Origin: Flavobacteriaceae bacterium
Lineage (GTDB): Bacteria > Bacteroidota > Bacteroidia > Flavobacteriales > Flavobacteriaceae
DNA: 14,897 bases
NCBI GenBank assembly: GCA_016649785.1
Contig: JAENXB010000048.1
Span: 1-14,897 of the forward strand
Direction: 5' to 3'
Position 1 is the stretch's first letter. Every line of letters starts with the position of its first letter. The notes beneath the pieces were generated by a model. The model made no database searches, was not told the DNA's origin, and saw nothing but the letters and a program-made list of their open reading frames with translations. The position numbers and the translations under genes were made by a program. Shown here piece after piece: positions 7,173 to 14,122 of the stretch.

Positions 7173-9212
7173 ATGATTACAATGAAGACCGAAAATCCAT
7201 TACTACAAACTTTTAATACGGCTCCCTTTTCAAAAATAAAAAATGAGCATTTTAAACCGGCCATTTTAAAAGCCATCGAACTGGCAAAAGAAGAAATTCT
7301 GGAAATCACAACATCAAATGAGGCGCCCACTTTTGAGAATACCATTGAAGCATTGGAGTTTTCCGGAAATCAGTTGGACCGTGTCACCAGTATATTTTTC
7401 AATTTGAATTCGGCTGAAACCAATGATGAGATCCAAAAAATTGCACAGGAGGTTTCACCCCTGCTTTCAGAATTTAAAAATGACATCATCCTCAACAAAG
7501 AACTCTTTAATAGGGTAAATACTATTTATCAAAATAGGATTTCTTTAGAACTCAATACCGAACAGGCCACGCTTTTAGACCAGAAATACAAAGCTTTCTC
7601 AAGAAATGGCGCCAATCTTTCTGACGGAAAAAAAGATCAGCTAAGGGAAATAGACAAGCAATTATCTACTTTGGGTTTAAATTTCGGCGAAAATGTCCTG
7701 GCAGAAACCAACAGGTTCGAACTTCATTTAACTGATAAGGAAAATATCGAAGGCCTGCCAAAGACTGTTGCATCTGCCGCAAAAGAGGTGGCTAAAGAAA
7801 AGAATAAAGACGGTTGGGTTTTTACATTGGAATATCCAAGTTATATTCCATTTATGCAATATGCCAAAAACAGGGAATTACGCAAAAAGATGGCGTTGGC
7901 CTTTGGGGCAAAATGTTTTCATAATGACGAATTGGACAACCAGGAAAACGTGCTTAAAATGGCCAATTTGAGATATCAAAGAGCCAACTTACTTGGCTTC
8001 CCAACACATGCTGCTTTTGTTCTGGAAGAACGAATGGCAGAAACCCCTGAAAAAGTTGCTGTATTTCTTGAAGAATTATTGGAAAAAGCAAAACCCGCCG
8101 CTGAACGGGAATTTAACGAACTTGAAAATTTCGCTAAGGAATTGGACAAGATTGACCGATTGGAAAAATGGGATGCCGCTTATTATGGAGAGAAATTAAA
8201 ACAAAAATTATTTGACCTTGACGATGAAAAGCTGAAACCTTATTTTCAACTTGACAATGTAATTAACGGGGTTTTTACAGTAGCCAATAAGTTATATGAT
8301 CTTAATTTTAAAGAGGTTTTTGATGTGGATAAATACCATCCGGATGTAAAAACCTATAATGTCACCGATGAAAATGACAACGAAATAGCTCTTTTTTATG
8401 CCGATTTTCATCCTAGACCGGGTAAAAGGGATGGCGCGTGGATGACGGTTTACAAATCTCAGGAAATAAAAAAAGGCGAAAATTTGCGTCCGCATATTTC
8501 TATAGTTTGCAATTTCACCAAACCCACAAAAAAAACTCCATCGCTGTTAACTTTTAATGAGGTGACCACTTTATTTCACGAATTCGGCCACGCCCTGCAT
8601 GGGATGCTCGCAGACACTACCTATCCGAGTTTATCTGGAACCAGCGTTTACTGGGATTTCGTGGAATTGCCAAGCCAGGTTTTGGAAAACTGGTGTTACG
8701 AGCCGGAAGCACTTCAGTTATTTGCCAAACATTATAAAACCGGAGAGGTTATTCCGCAGGAATTAATAGATAAAATAAAAAAAGCGGCGAATTTTCACGA
8801 AGGCATGTCCACACTTAGGCAAATAAGTTTTGGAATGTTGGATATGAGTTGGCACGGAATTGACCCAACCGGCATAAAAGATGTAAAAACCCATGAAGCC
8901 GAAGCTTTTGAACCGACAAAATTATATCCGGATGTACCTGAAAACTGCATGAGCACTTCCTTTTCACATATATTTCAGGGAGGTTATTCTGCCGGTTATT
9001 ATTCTTATAAATGGGCAGAAGTTTTGGATGCAGAAACGTTTGAATATTTTATGGAATACGGTGTTTTTAGCCGAGAAATCGCTCAAAAATTTAAAGAACA
9101 TGTGCTCTCCAAAGGAGGAACAGAACATCCAATGATACTTTACAAGCGATTTCGGGGACAAGAACCAAAGCCGGATGCTTTGCTAAAAAGGGCCGGGCTT
9201 ATTAAAAAATAA
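7173..9212 (+). CDS. M3-family zinc metallopeptidase (dipeptidyl carboxypeptidase / oligopeptidase A type)
   Basis: This enzyme degrades short peptides in a closed-cavity thermolysin-like fold. The 679-residue length fits the Dcp/OpdA group. The zinc site is HEFGH at residues 469-473 (two His ligands and the catalytic Glu470), with the third ligand Glu498 in FVELPSQ, 25 residues after the second His. The C-terminal glycine/tyrosine segment GGYSAGYYSYKWAE near 600, which binds substrate in the family, is intact. The N-terminal NPLLQTFNTAPFSKIKNEHF is typical of flavobacterial members. No signal peptide or lipobox is seen, so it should be cytoplasmic, recycling peptides. The start could be 7173 or the ATG three codons later (7182); nothing in the sequence decides. 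Substrate type (Dcp versus OpdA) cannot be set from sequence alone. Confidence 0.93.
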   Translation: MITMKTENPLLQTFNTAPFSKIKNEHFKPAILKAIELAKEEILEITTSNEAPTFENTIEALEFSGNQLDRVTSIFFNLNSAETNDEIQKIAQEVSPLLSEFKNDIILNKELFNRVNTIYQNRISLELNTEQATLLDQKYKAFSRNGANLSDGKKDQLREIDKQLSTLGLNFGENVLAETNRFELHLTDKENIEGLPKTVASAAKEVAKEKNKDGWVFTLEYPSYIPFMQYAKNRELRKKMALAFGAKCFHNDELDNQENVLKMANLRYQRANLLGFPTHAAFVLEERMAETPEKVAVFLEELLEKAKPAAEREFNELENFAKELDKIDRLEKWDAAYYGEKLKQKLFDLDDEKLKPYFQLDNVINGVFTVANKLYDLNFKEVFDVDKYHPDVKTYNVTDENDNEIALFYADFHPRPGKRDGAWMTVYKSQEIKKGENLRPHISIVCNFTKPTKKTPSLLTFNEVTTLFHEFGHALHGMLADTTYPSLSGTSVYWDFVELPSQVLENWCYEPEALQLFAKHYKTGEVIPQELIDKIKKAANFHEGMSTLRQISFGMLDMSWHGIDPTGIKDVKTHEAEAFEPTKLYPDVPENCMSTSFSHIFQGGYSAGYYSYKWAEVLDAETFEYFMEYGVFSREIAQKFKEHVLSKGGTEHPMILYKRFRGQEPKPDALLKRAGLIKK

Positions 9213-9267
9213 GATTGCTTTTGTCAATGCAAAATTCAACTGGCAAAATCTTATCCCAAATATGAAT

Positions 9268-9295
9268 GTTTCATATATTCTTTTTGCTATTTTTG
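9268..9295 (+). promoter_or_regulatory. Candidate promoter for the ECF sigma gene
   Basis: TATTTTTG at 9288-9295 fits the -7 consensus TAnnTTTG, with a partial GTT at 9268-9270 17 bases upstream. It ends 21 bases before the ATG at 9317, the same spacing as the boxes before purK and hpt-adk. This suggests the housekeeping sigma transcribes the gene; autoregulation cannot be judged. Confidence 0.5.
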
Positions 9296-9316
9296 AATAT
9301 ATTATGTTAATCGCCT

Positions 9317-9877
9317 ATGTCCATAAACAAAATCGACCCTACAAAATGGGTGGATAAATATTCAGATTATCTGTTCAATTATACCATTGCAAGGGTAAAT
9401 GACCGGGAACTGGCAAATGATATAATTTCGGAAACATTTTTAGCCGGGTTAAAATCCATGAAGAATTTTAAGGGAGAAGCCTCGGAGCGCACCTGGTTGA
9501 TTTCCATCTTAAAAAGAAAAATAATCGACCAATATCGTAAGGTCAATTCTAATAAAGGCCGTGCCGAAGTTAAAATCAATTATAAAGAAGACTCAAATGA
9601 AGGGGATTGGCTGGAGGAACAAGCCCCTGACAGGTTTGACAAAACGGCTGAAGATATAATGGAAAATGAAGAATTGGGGCTTGCGATCCTGAATTGTATG
9701 GAAAATTTAACCAAAAAACAGGCCAAAATATTCAAAATGAAAACAATAGATGATGTTGATACAGATACCATTTGTAATGAGTTCAATATCACTCCGTCTA
9801 ATCTTTGGGTTATTATACATAGAGCGAGGACTACGCTTGCCCAATGTCTGGAAAAAAACTGGTTTCAAAATGAATAA
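9317..9877 (+). CDS. ECF-type sigma-70 family RNA polymerase sigma factor
   Basis: This is an alternative sigma factor of 186 residues, usual for the ECF class. Region 2 spans about 13-75: YSDYLFNYTIARVNDRELA, the DIISETFLAGL helix that contacts core RNA polymerase, and GEASERTWLISILKRKIID for -10 recognition. Region 4 spans about 117-180 (LTKKQAKIFKMK, then a helix-turn-helix around ICNEFNITPSNLWVIIHRAR). The linker is long and acidic (about 85-115). Conserved region-3 sequence is absent, as expected. Its stop overlaps the next gene by 8 bases (ATGAATAA), so the two are translationally coupled. That gene encodes a ZAS-type zinc-finger protein, the usual partner of such sigma factors. Stimulus and target promoters cannot be read from the sequence. 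Confidence 0.93.
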   Translation: MSINKIDPTKWVDKYSDYLFNYTIARVNDRELANDIISETFLAGLKSMKNFKGEASERTWLISILKRKIIDQYRKVNSNKGRAEVKINYKEDSNEGDWLEEQAPDRFDKTAEDIMENEELGLAILNCMENLTKKQAKIFKMKTIDDVDTDTICNEFNITPSNLWVIIHRARTTLAQCLEKNWFQNE

Positions 9878-10124
9878 GAAAAGATCGCTATTACCTGATT
9901 GTGCCGAAGCAGGATATTGCTGTGACAAAAAGCAATACGATGAAGCTTCCTTTTTGGAAAAAATTAAAATGTTATTGCATCTGGCCATTTGTAAGCCTTG
10001 TCGTAAATACGCATCCAACAATACAAAACTCACCAAATTGATAGAGAAATCCAATCTTAAACCCTGTCCTGAAGAGGAGAAGAAGATGTGGAAGGAAACC
10101 ATAGAAAAGGAAATATCTAAGTAA
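9870..10124 (+). CDS. Small zinc-finger (ZAS-like) putative anti-sigma protein
   Basis: This is an 84-residue soluble protein whose ATG (9870) lies inside the last codons of the sigma gene, an 8-base overlap that implies coupled translation. It carries HLAICKPC at residues 37-44, the H-x3-C-x2-C core of zinc-binding anti-sigma domains, preceded by possible fourth ligands Cys11, Cys17 or Cys18. The remainder is charged and helical, with no membrane segment, unlike the many ZAS anti-sigmas that are membrane-anchored. By analogy it should hold the upstream sigma factor inactive, perhaps in a thiol- or metal-responsive way; this is inference from motif and position. The frame stays open upstream to 9750, but that part lies over sigma coding sequence and is not protein-like. 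Its last 8 bases overlap the convergent UbiA-like gene. Confidence 0.8.
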   Translation: MNKKRSLLPDCAEAGYCCDKKQYDEASFLEKIKMLLHLAICKPCRKYASNNTKLTKLIEKSNLKPCPEEEKKMWKETIEKEISK

Positions 10125-10941
10125 TTTCCATTAGAAAGGTAAAAAACAACCACCAAAGAATAGGTACACTTTCTACCCAAAAAGATGCATAATATTTGGT
10201 CTGCCTGGTGGTAGAATACCTAATGAGGATGCTTAGCAGGATTCCCACAAAAATCAAACTGATTGAATTTGCTTTTGAAGTTTGATGTTTAAAAAACTCA
10301 AGCAAAACAAAAACGCAAATTAACATCAGGCCTACAATCCTGGTTCCCCGCACACCAAACTTCTGGGGAATTGTTCCCAATTGAGCCAAATCAAACCGCA
10401 GATCCCTGATCTCAAATGGCAGAATAAGTGCCAAAACAAGGAAAAACCGTTGTAAAAACACCACGACAACATCCCATTTCCAAAGATTTATTTGATCTGC
10501 CAATGGCAACAAAACAGTAACCCCGGCCCAGACAAAGGCGATCACAAAAATTTTTAATCCGGTTAAACCTCTAAGATTTGTATTATTTCCAAACAAAGGC
10601 AATGCATACAAAAGTGTAAATAGACCCAATATTGTAGAAAAGAGTAAAACTGAAACAGATTGAAAAAAGGTCAAAAAAACCAATCCTGTAAAGGCGATAA
10701 AAGATAAAATTTGAATTTGCCGCAGATTTTTTGCCAGGCTTAAATGCTGCAGTTTTGCAATTCCCGCATATTTCACAAAATTATATCCGGTGATGGTTGC
10801 TAAAAAAATAAAAAGAAGAAGCTTGTAATTTCTGGGGACATCAAAATTCTGAATGGTAATATCCGTTAAGCAAACCACTGCCAGTGCAACATGAAAACTG
10901 ACATTTATATAAAATTTAAATATATTTTTAAAACCTCGCAT
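10117..10941 (-). CDS. UbiA-like prenyltransferase-family integral membrane protein
   Basis: A 274-residue, strongly hydrophobic protein with about eight or nine predicted membrane segments (roughly 13-30, 41-57, 78-93, 97-113, 128-147, 158-177, 202-217, 227-241, 252-270). The layout and a motif DLRFD at 180-184, preceded by ILPFEIR, resemble the second Asp-rich motif of UbiA-superfamily prenyltransferases. The first motif (N-x2-D-x3-D) is not recognisable: the matching loop reads YNFVKYAGIAKLQH (53-66), keeping the Asn but not the aspartates that bind Mg-diphosphate. It may be a noncatalytic or divergent member. The stop (10117-10119) overlaps the convergent zinc-finger gene by 8 bases; the start is divergent from gcvP. 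I do not know its function. Confidence 0.65.
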   Translation of the reverse strand: MRGFKNIFKFYINVSFHVALAVVCLTDITIQNFDVPRNYKLLLFIFLATITGYNFVKYAGIAKLQHLSLAKNLRQIQILSFIAFTGLVFLTFFQSVSVLLFSTILGLFTLLYALPLFGNNTNLRGLTGLKIFVIAFVWAGVTVLLPLADQINLWKWDVVVVFLQRFFLVLALILPFEIRDLRFDLAQLGTIPQKFGVRGTRIVGLMLICVFVLLEFFKHQTSKANSISLIFVGILLSILIRYSTTRQTKYYASFWVESVPILWWLFFTFLMEIT

Positions 10942-11036
10942 TGCTTTGATCTATTTTCCGAATAACCCCTTAAATATCCCTGTAAAATCTCCACATACCT
11001 AAGCTTTTAAATAGCAAAATTCAAGTTTAAAATATG

Positions 11037-11044
11037 TAATTTTG
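11037..11044 (+). promoter_or_regulatory. Candidate -7 box for gcvP
   Basis: TAATTTTG matches TAnnTTTG and ends 25 bases before the gcvP ATG. No TTG is found at the expected -33 position. The 128-base gap shared with the divergent UbiA-like gene has no room or motif for a glycine riboswitch. Confidence 0.45.
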
Positions 11045-11069
11045 CAGCGCAAAACAAAACTATATTTTA

Positions 11070-13919
11070 ATGAGAACCGATTCCTTTGCACACAGACATA
11101 TTGGCCCTAAAGAAAGTGACCTTTCTGAAATGCTTTCTACCGTAGGTGTCAATAATTTAGAACAGTTAATTTACGAAACAATTCCAGATGATATCAGGTT
11201 AAAAAATCCGTTAAACCTTCCTCCAGCCCTTAGCGAAAATGAATATGCCGAGCATATAGGTGAGTTAGCATCCAAAAATAAGGTTTTTAAAACTTATATT
11301 GGTTTAGGATACCATCAGGCTATTATGCCCGCGGTAATTCAGCGTAATATTTTGGAAAACCCGGGATGGTACACTGCCTACACTCCTTATCAGGCCGAAG
11401 TGTCGCAAGGCAGACTGGAAGCTTTGTTAAATTTCCAAACCATGGTGAGTGATCTTACCGGGATGGAAATTGCCAATTCTTCCCTTTTAGATGAATCTAC
11501 CGCCGCTGCAGAAGCGATGGCCCTTTTATTTGCCGTAAGAGAGCGCGATCAGAAGAAAAATGATATTAACAGGTTTTTTGTTTCTGAAGAAGTACTACCA
11601 CAAACCATTTCTTTACTAAAAACCCGTGCAATTCCTTTGGAAATTCAATTGACCATTGGAGATCATACCAAATTTGATTTTTCAAAAACTTATTTTGGAG
11701 CAATTATTCAATATCCCGGAAAAACAGGACAGGTTTTTAACTATGCCAATTTTGTTTCAAATTGTAAAGCTTCAGAAATAAAAGTAGTTGCCGCTGCAGA
11801 TCTTTTAAGTTTAGTAAAATTACAGGCCCCGGGAGAACTGGGAGTAGATGTAGTAGTTGGAACCACGCAACGCTTTGGGATTCCCTTAGGTTACGGTGGC
11901 CCACACGCAGCTTATTTTGCCACTAAAGATGAGTACAAGCGCAGTCTTCCCGGAAGAATTATTGGTATTACCAAAGATTTGAATGGCAACCGTGCTTTGA
12001 GGATGGCTTTGCAAACACGGGAGCAACATATTAAACGCGACAAAGCAACTTCAAATATTTGTACCGCACAGGTATTACTTGCTGTTATGGCTGGAATGTA
12101 CGCTGTATATCACGGTCCTAAAGGCCTTCATTATATTGCTGATACAGTTCACCGCTCCGCAGTCAGTCTTGCAAAAAAACTGGAAGAGTTAGGGTTTAAC
12201 CAATTGAATTCTTCTTATTTTGACACATTAAAAATCACAGCAAATGCTTCGGTTGTAAAAGATCTGTCAGAAAAAAATAAGATCAATTTCTATTATCCCG
12301 ATGCTGATACAGTCGTGATCTCATTGAATGAGACCACGACTATATCAGATTTAAATAAAATAACCGAACTCTTTTCTAAAGTTACAGGCAAAAAGGTTGA
12401 TGCTATTGAAAATCTGGCAGATGGAAACGCGATTCCTTCAGAAATTAAAAGGAAAAAAGAATTTTTGACCCATGAAGTCTTTAATTCCTATCATTCAGAA
12501 ACTGAAATGATGCGCTATATTAAGAAACTGGAGCGAAAAGATTTATCATTGAACCATTCGATGATCGCATTGGGTTCCTGCACCATGAAGCTGAATGCCG
12601 CTTCGGAAATGCTTCCCTTGAGCAATCCGCAGTGGGGCAACATTCACCCGTTTGTTCCGGTGGAACAAGCTGAAGGTTACCAAATTGTTCTAAAACGTTT
12701 GGAAGATCAGCTCACAGAAATTACAGGATTTGCAGGCACCTCACTTCAACCTAATTCAGGGGCACAGGGAGAATACGCTGGTTTGATGGTAATTCGTGCT
12801 TACCACGAATCAAGAGGAGAATCACATCGAAATATTTGTTTGATCCCTTCTTCCGCTCACGGCACAAATCCCGCATCGGCAGTTATGGCAGGAATGAAAG
12901 TGGTTGTGACCAAATCTACAAAAGAAGGAAATATAGATTTGGAAGATCTAAGGGAAAAAGCACTAAAACACAAGGATAATTTAGCTGCGCTTATGGTGAC
13001 CTATCCTTCTACTCACGGAGTATTTGAATCGGCTATCCGGGAAATAACCCAGCTAATCCACGAGAATGGCGGGCAGGTATATATGGACGGAGCCAATATG
13101 AATGCACAGGTTGGTTTGACCAATCCCGGTACAATTGGCGCCGATGTTTGCCACCTTAACCTGCACAAAACCTTTGCTATTCCTCACGGTGGCGGTGGAC
13201 CTGGCGTAGGGCCTATTTGTGTTGCAAAACAATTACTCCCGTTTTTACCCGGAAATCCCGTTATTAAAACAGGAGGAGAAAAAGCAATTACCGCTGTTTC
13301 ATCAGCGCCATGGGGTTCTGCTTTGGTTTGTATAATATCTTATGGCTACATTACAATGTTGGGTGGCAAAGGTTTACAAAAAGCAACCGAATATGCTATC
13401 TTAAACGCCAATTATATAAAAGGTCGTTTGAAAAACGATTATCAAACTTTGTTTTCCGGAGAACGGGGAAGGGCTGCTCACGAAATTATTGTAGATTGCC
13501 GCCCTTTTAAAAGCAATGGAATTGAAGTGGGAGATATCGCAAAACGCTTGATGGATTATGGTTTCCACGCCCCAACAGTATCCTTCCCCGTTGGAGGGAC
13601 TTTGATGATCGAGCCTACCGAAAGCGAAAGCAAGGCTGAACTCGACCGGTTTTGCGATGCGTTGATCTCTATTCGTAAGGAAATTGATGAATCTTCCACT
13701 AAGGATGAGAGCAATATCCTTAAAAACGCACCGCATACCATGGCTATGCTTACCGCAGATACCTGGGAATTCAAATATACCCGCGAACAGGCTGCATTTC
13801 CATTAGATTTTGTTGCCGACAATAAATTCTGGCCTACCGTAAGACGGACAGATGATGCTTTTGGTGATCGAAATTTAATTTGCACCTGCAATCCTATTGA
13901 GGAATATCTGGAGGCTTAA
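11070..13919 (+). CDS. gcvP: Glycine dehydrogenase (decarboxylating), P protein of the glycine cleavage system
   Basis: GcvP is the PLP enzyme that decarboxylates glycine and passes the aminomethyl group to the lipoyl arm of the H protein, ultimately yielding methylene-tetrahydrofolate. The 949-residue product is full-length, with both homologous halves in one chain rather than split subunits. The N-terminus has the family signature FAHRHIGP (6-13). The N-terminal half contains GLGYHQAIMPAVIQRNILENP split over about 78-98 and the STAAAEAMALL segment. The catalytic half has SCTMKLNAASEM, the SAHGTNPASA motif, and the PLP lysine at residue 700 in NLHKTFAIPHGGGGPG. The C-terminus CTCNPIEEYLE is usual. 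gcvT and gcvH are not in the window, so the system is unlinked here. A 45-base near-perfect inverted repeat lies inside the gene at 12304-12348. Confidence 0.98.
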   Translation: MRTDSFAHRHIGPKESDLSEMLSTVGVNNLEQLIYETIPDDIRLKNPLNLPPALSENEYAEHIGELASKNKVFKTYIGLGYHQAIMPAVIQRNILENPGWYTAYTPYQAEVSQGRLEALLNFQTMVSDLTGMEIANSSLLDESTAAAEAMALLFAVRERDQKKNDINRFFVSEEVLPQTISLLKTRAIPLEIQLTIGDHTKFDFSKTYFGAIIQYPGKTGQVFNYANFVSNCKASEIKVVAAADLLSLVKLQAPGELGVDVVVGTTQRFGIPLGYGGPHAAYFATKDEYKRSLPGRIIGITKDLNGNRALRMALQTREQHIKRDKATSNICTAQVLLAVMAGMYAVYHGPKGLHYIADTVHRSAVSLAKKLEELGFNQLNSSYFDTLKITANASVVKDLSEKNKINFYYPDADTVVISLNETTTISDLNKITELFSKVTGKKVDAIENLADGNAIPSEIKRKKEFLTHEVFNSYHSETEMMRYIKKLERKDLSLNHSMIALGSCTMKLNAASEMLPLSNPQWGNIHPFVPVEQAEGYQIVLKRLEDQLTEITGFAGTSLQPNSGAQGEYAGLMVIRAYHESRGESHRNICLIPSSAHGTNPASAVMAGMKVVVTKSTKEGNIDLEDLREKALKHKDNLAALMVTYPSTHGVFESAIREITQLIHENGGQVYMDGANMNAQVGLTNPGTIGADVCHLNLHKTFAIPHGGGGPGVGPICVAKQLLPFLPGNPVIKTGGEKAITAVSSAPWGSALVCIISYGYITMLGGKGLQKATEYAILNANYIKGRLKNDYQTLFSGERGRAAHEIIVDCRPFKSNGIEVGDIAKRLMDYGFHAPTVSFPVGGTLMIEPTESESKAELDRFCDALISIRKEIDESSTKDESNILKNAPHTMAMLTADTWEFKYTREQAAFPLDFVADNKFWPTVRRTDDAFGDRNLICTCNPIEEYLEA
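12304..12348. repeat. Near-perfect 21-bp-arm inverted repeat within gcvP
   Basis: Bases 12304-12324 (CTGATACAGTCGTG...) pair with 12328-12348 (...CACGACTATATCAG) at 19 of 21 positions, around a 3-base loop. The two mismatches are C12310/A12342 and A12318/C12334. It encodes part of the variable segment between the halves of GcvP (about residues 412-427, DADTVVISLNETTTIS), and the protein reads normally through it. A stem this long inside coding DNA is unlikely by chance. I see no T tract after it. Confidence 0.8.
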
Positions 13920-13931
13920 TACAAATAAATT

Positions 13932-13969
13932 AGCCAAAGGCAGTCCGGGAAGTCTGCCTTTGGCTTTTT
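13932..13969 (+). terminator. Rho-independent terminator after gcvP
   Basis: AGCCAAAGGCAG (13932-13943) pairs perfectly with CTGCCTTTGGCT (13954-13965) across a 10-base loop, followed by four T and an AT-rich run. It lies 12 bases after the gcvP stop and makes gcvP a single-gene unit. Confidence 0.92.
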
Positions 13970-14039
13970 AATAAAATATGTTAGTTTAAATGCGATTTTA
14001 ATACAAAAATATTTTTAAAAATATCAATATCATAAATTG

Positions 14040-14055
14040 ACTGAAATAATTCAGT
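14040..14055. promoter_or_regulatory. Short dyad upstream of the KAS III gene
   Basis: ACTGAA (14040-14045) and TTCAGT (14050-14055) are exact inverted repeats around ATAA, 67 bases before the ATG at 14123. It could be an operator or simply chance in AT-rich DNA. No TAnnTTTG box is visible in 13970-14122. Confidence 0.25.
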
Positions 14056-14122
14056 TCCTTGTACGATACTTAAATTGCTTTTATTATTTTAGTTAAAATT
14101 ATCAAAAAAATACCTCGTTCAA

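Noticed and set aside
9210..9253. Inverted repeat TAAGATT/AATCTTA after the M3 peptidase gene
   Set aside because: Only 7 bp with a 30-base loop and no T tract, too weak to call a terminator.
9750..9869. An upstream extension of the small zinc-finger frame, giving 124 residues
   Set aside because: It lies over sigma region 4 in another frame and does not look like protein. The ATG at 9870 fits the motif layout and the usual overlap.
9707..10180. A 157-codon minus-strand frame across the sigma and zinc-finger genes
   Set aside because: It is a shadow of two well-supported plus-strand genes and has no recognisable domain.
10942..11069. Possible glycine riboswitch before gcvP
   Set aside because: The gap is only 128 bases, the -7 box leaves a leader of about 20 bases, and no tandem aptamer core is visible.
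13401..13891. Two 111-codon minus-strand frames inside gcvP
   Set aside because: They are antisense to the conserved catalytic half of GcvP and show no family motif.
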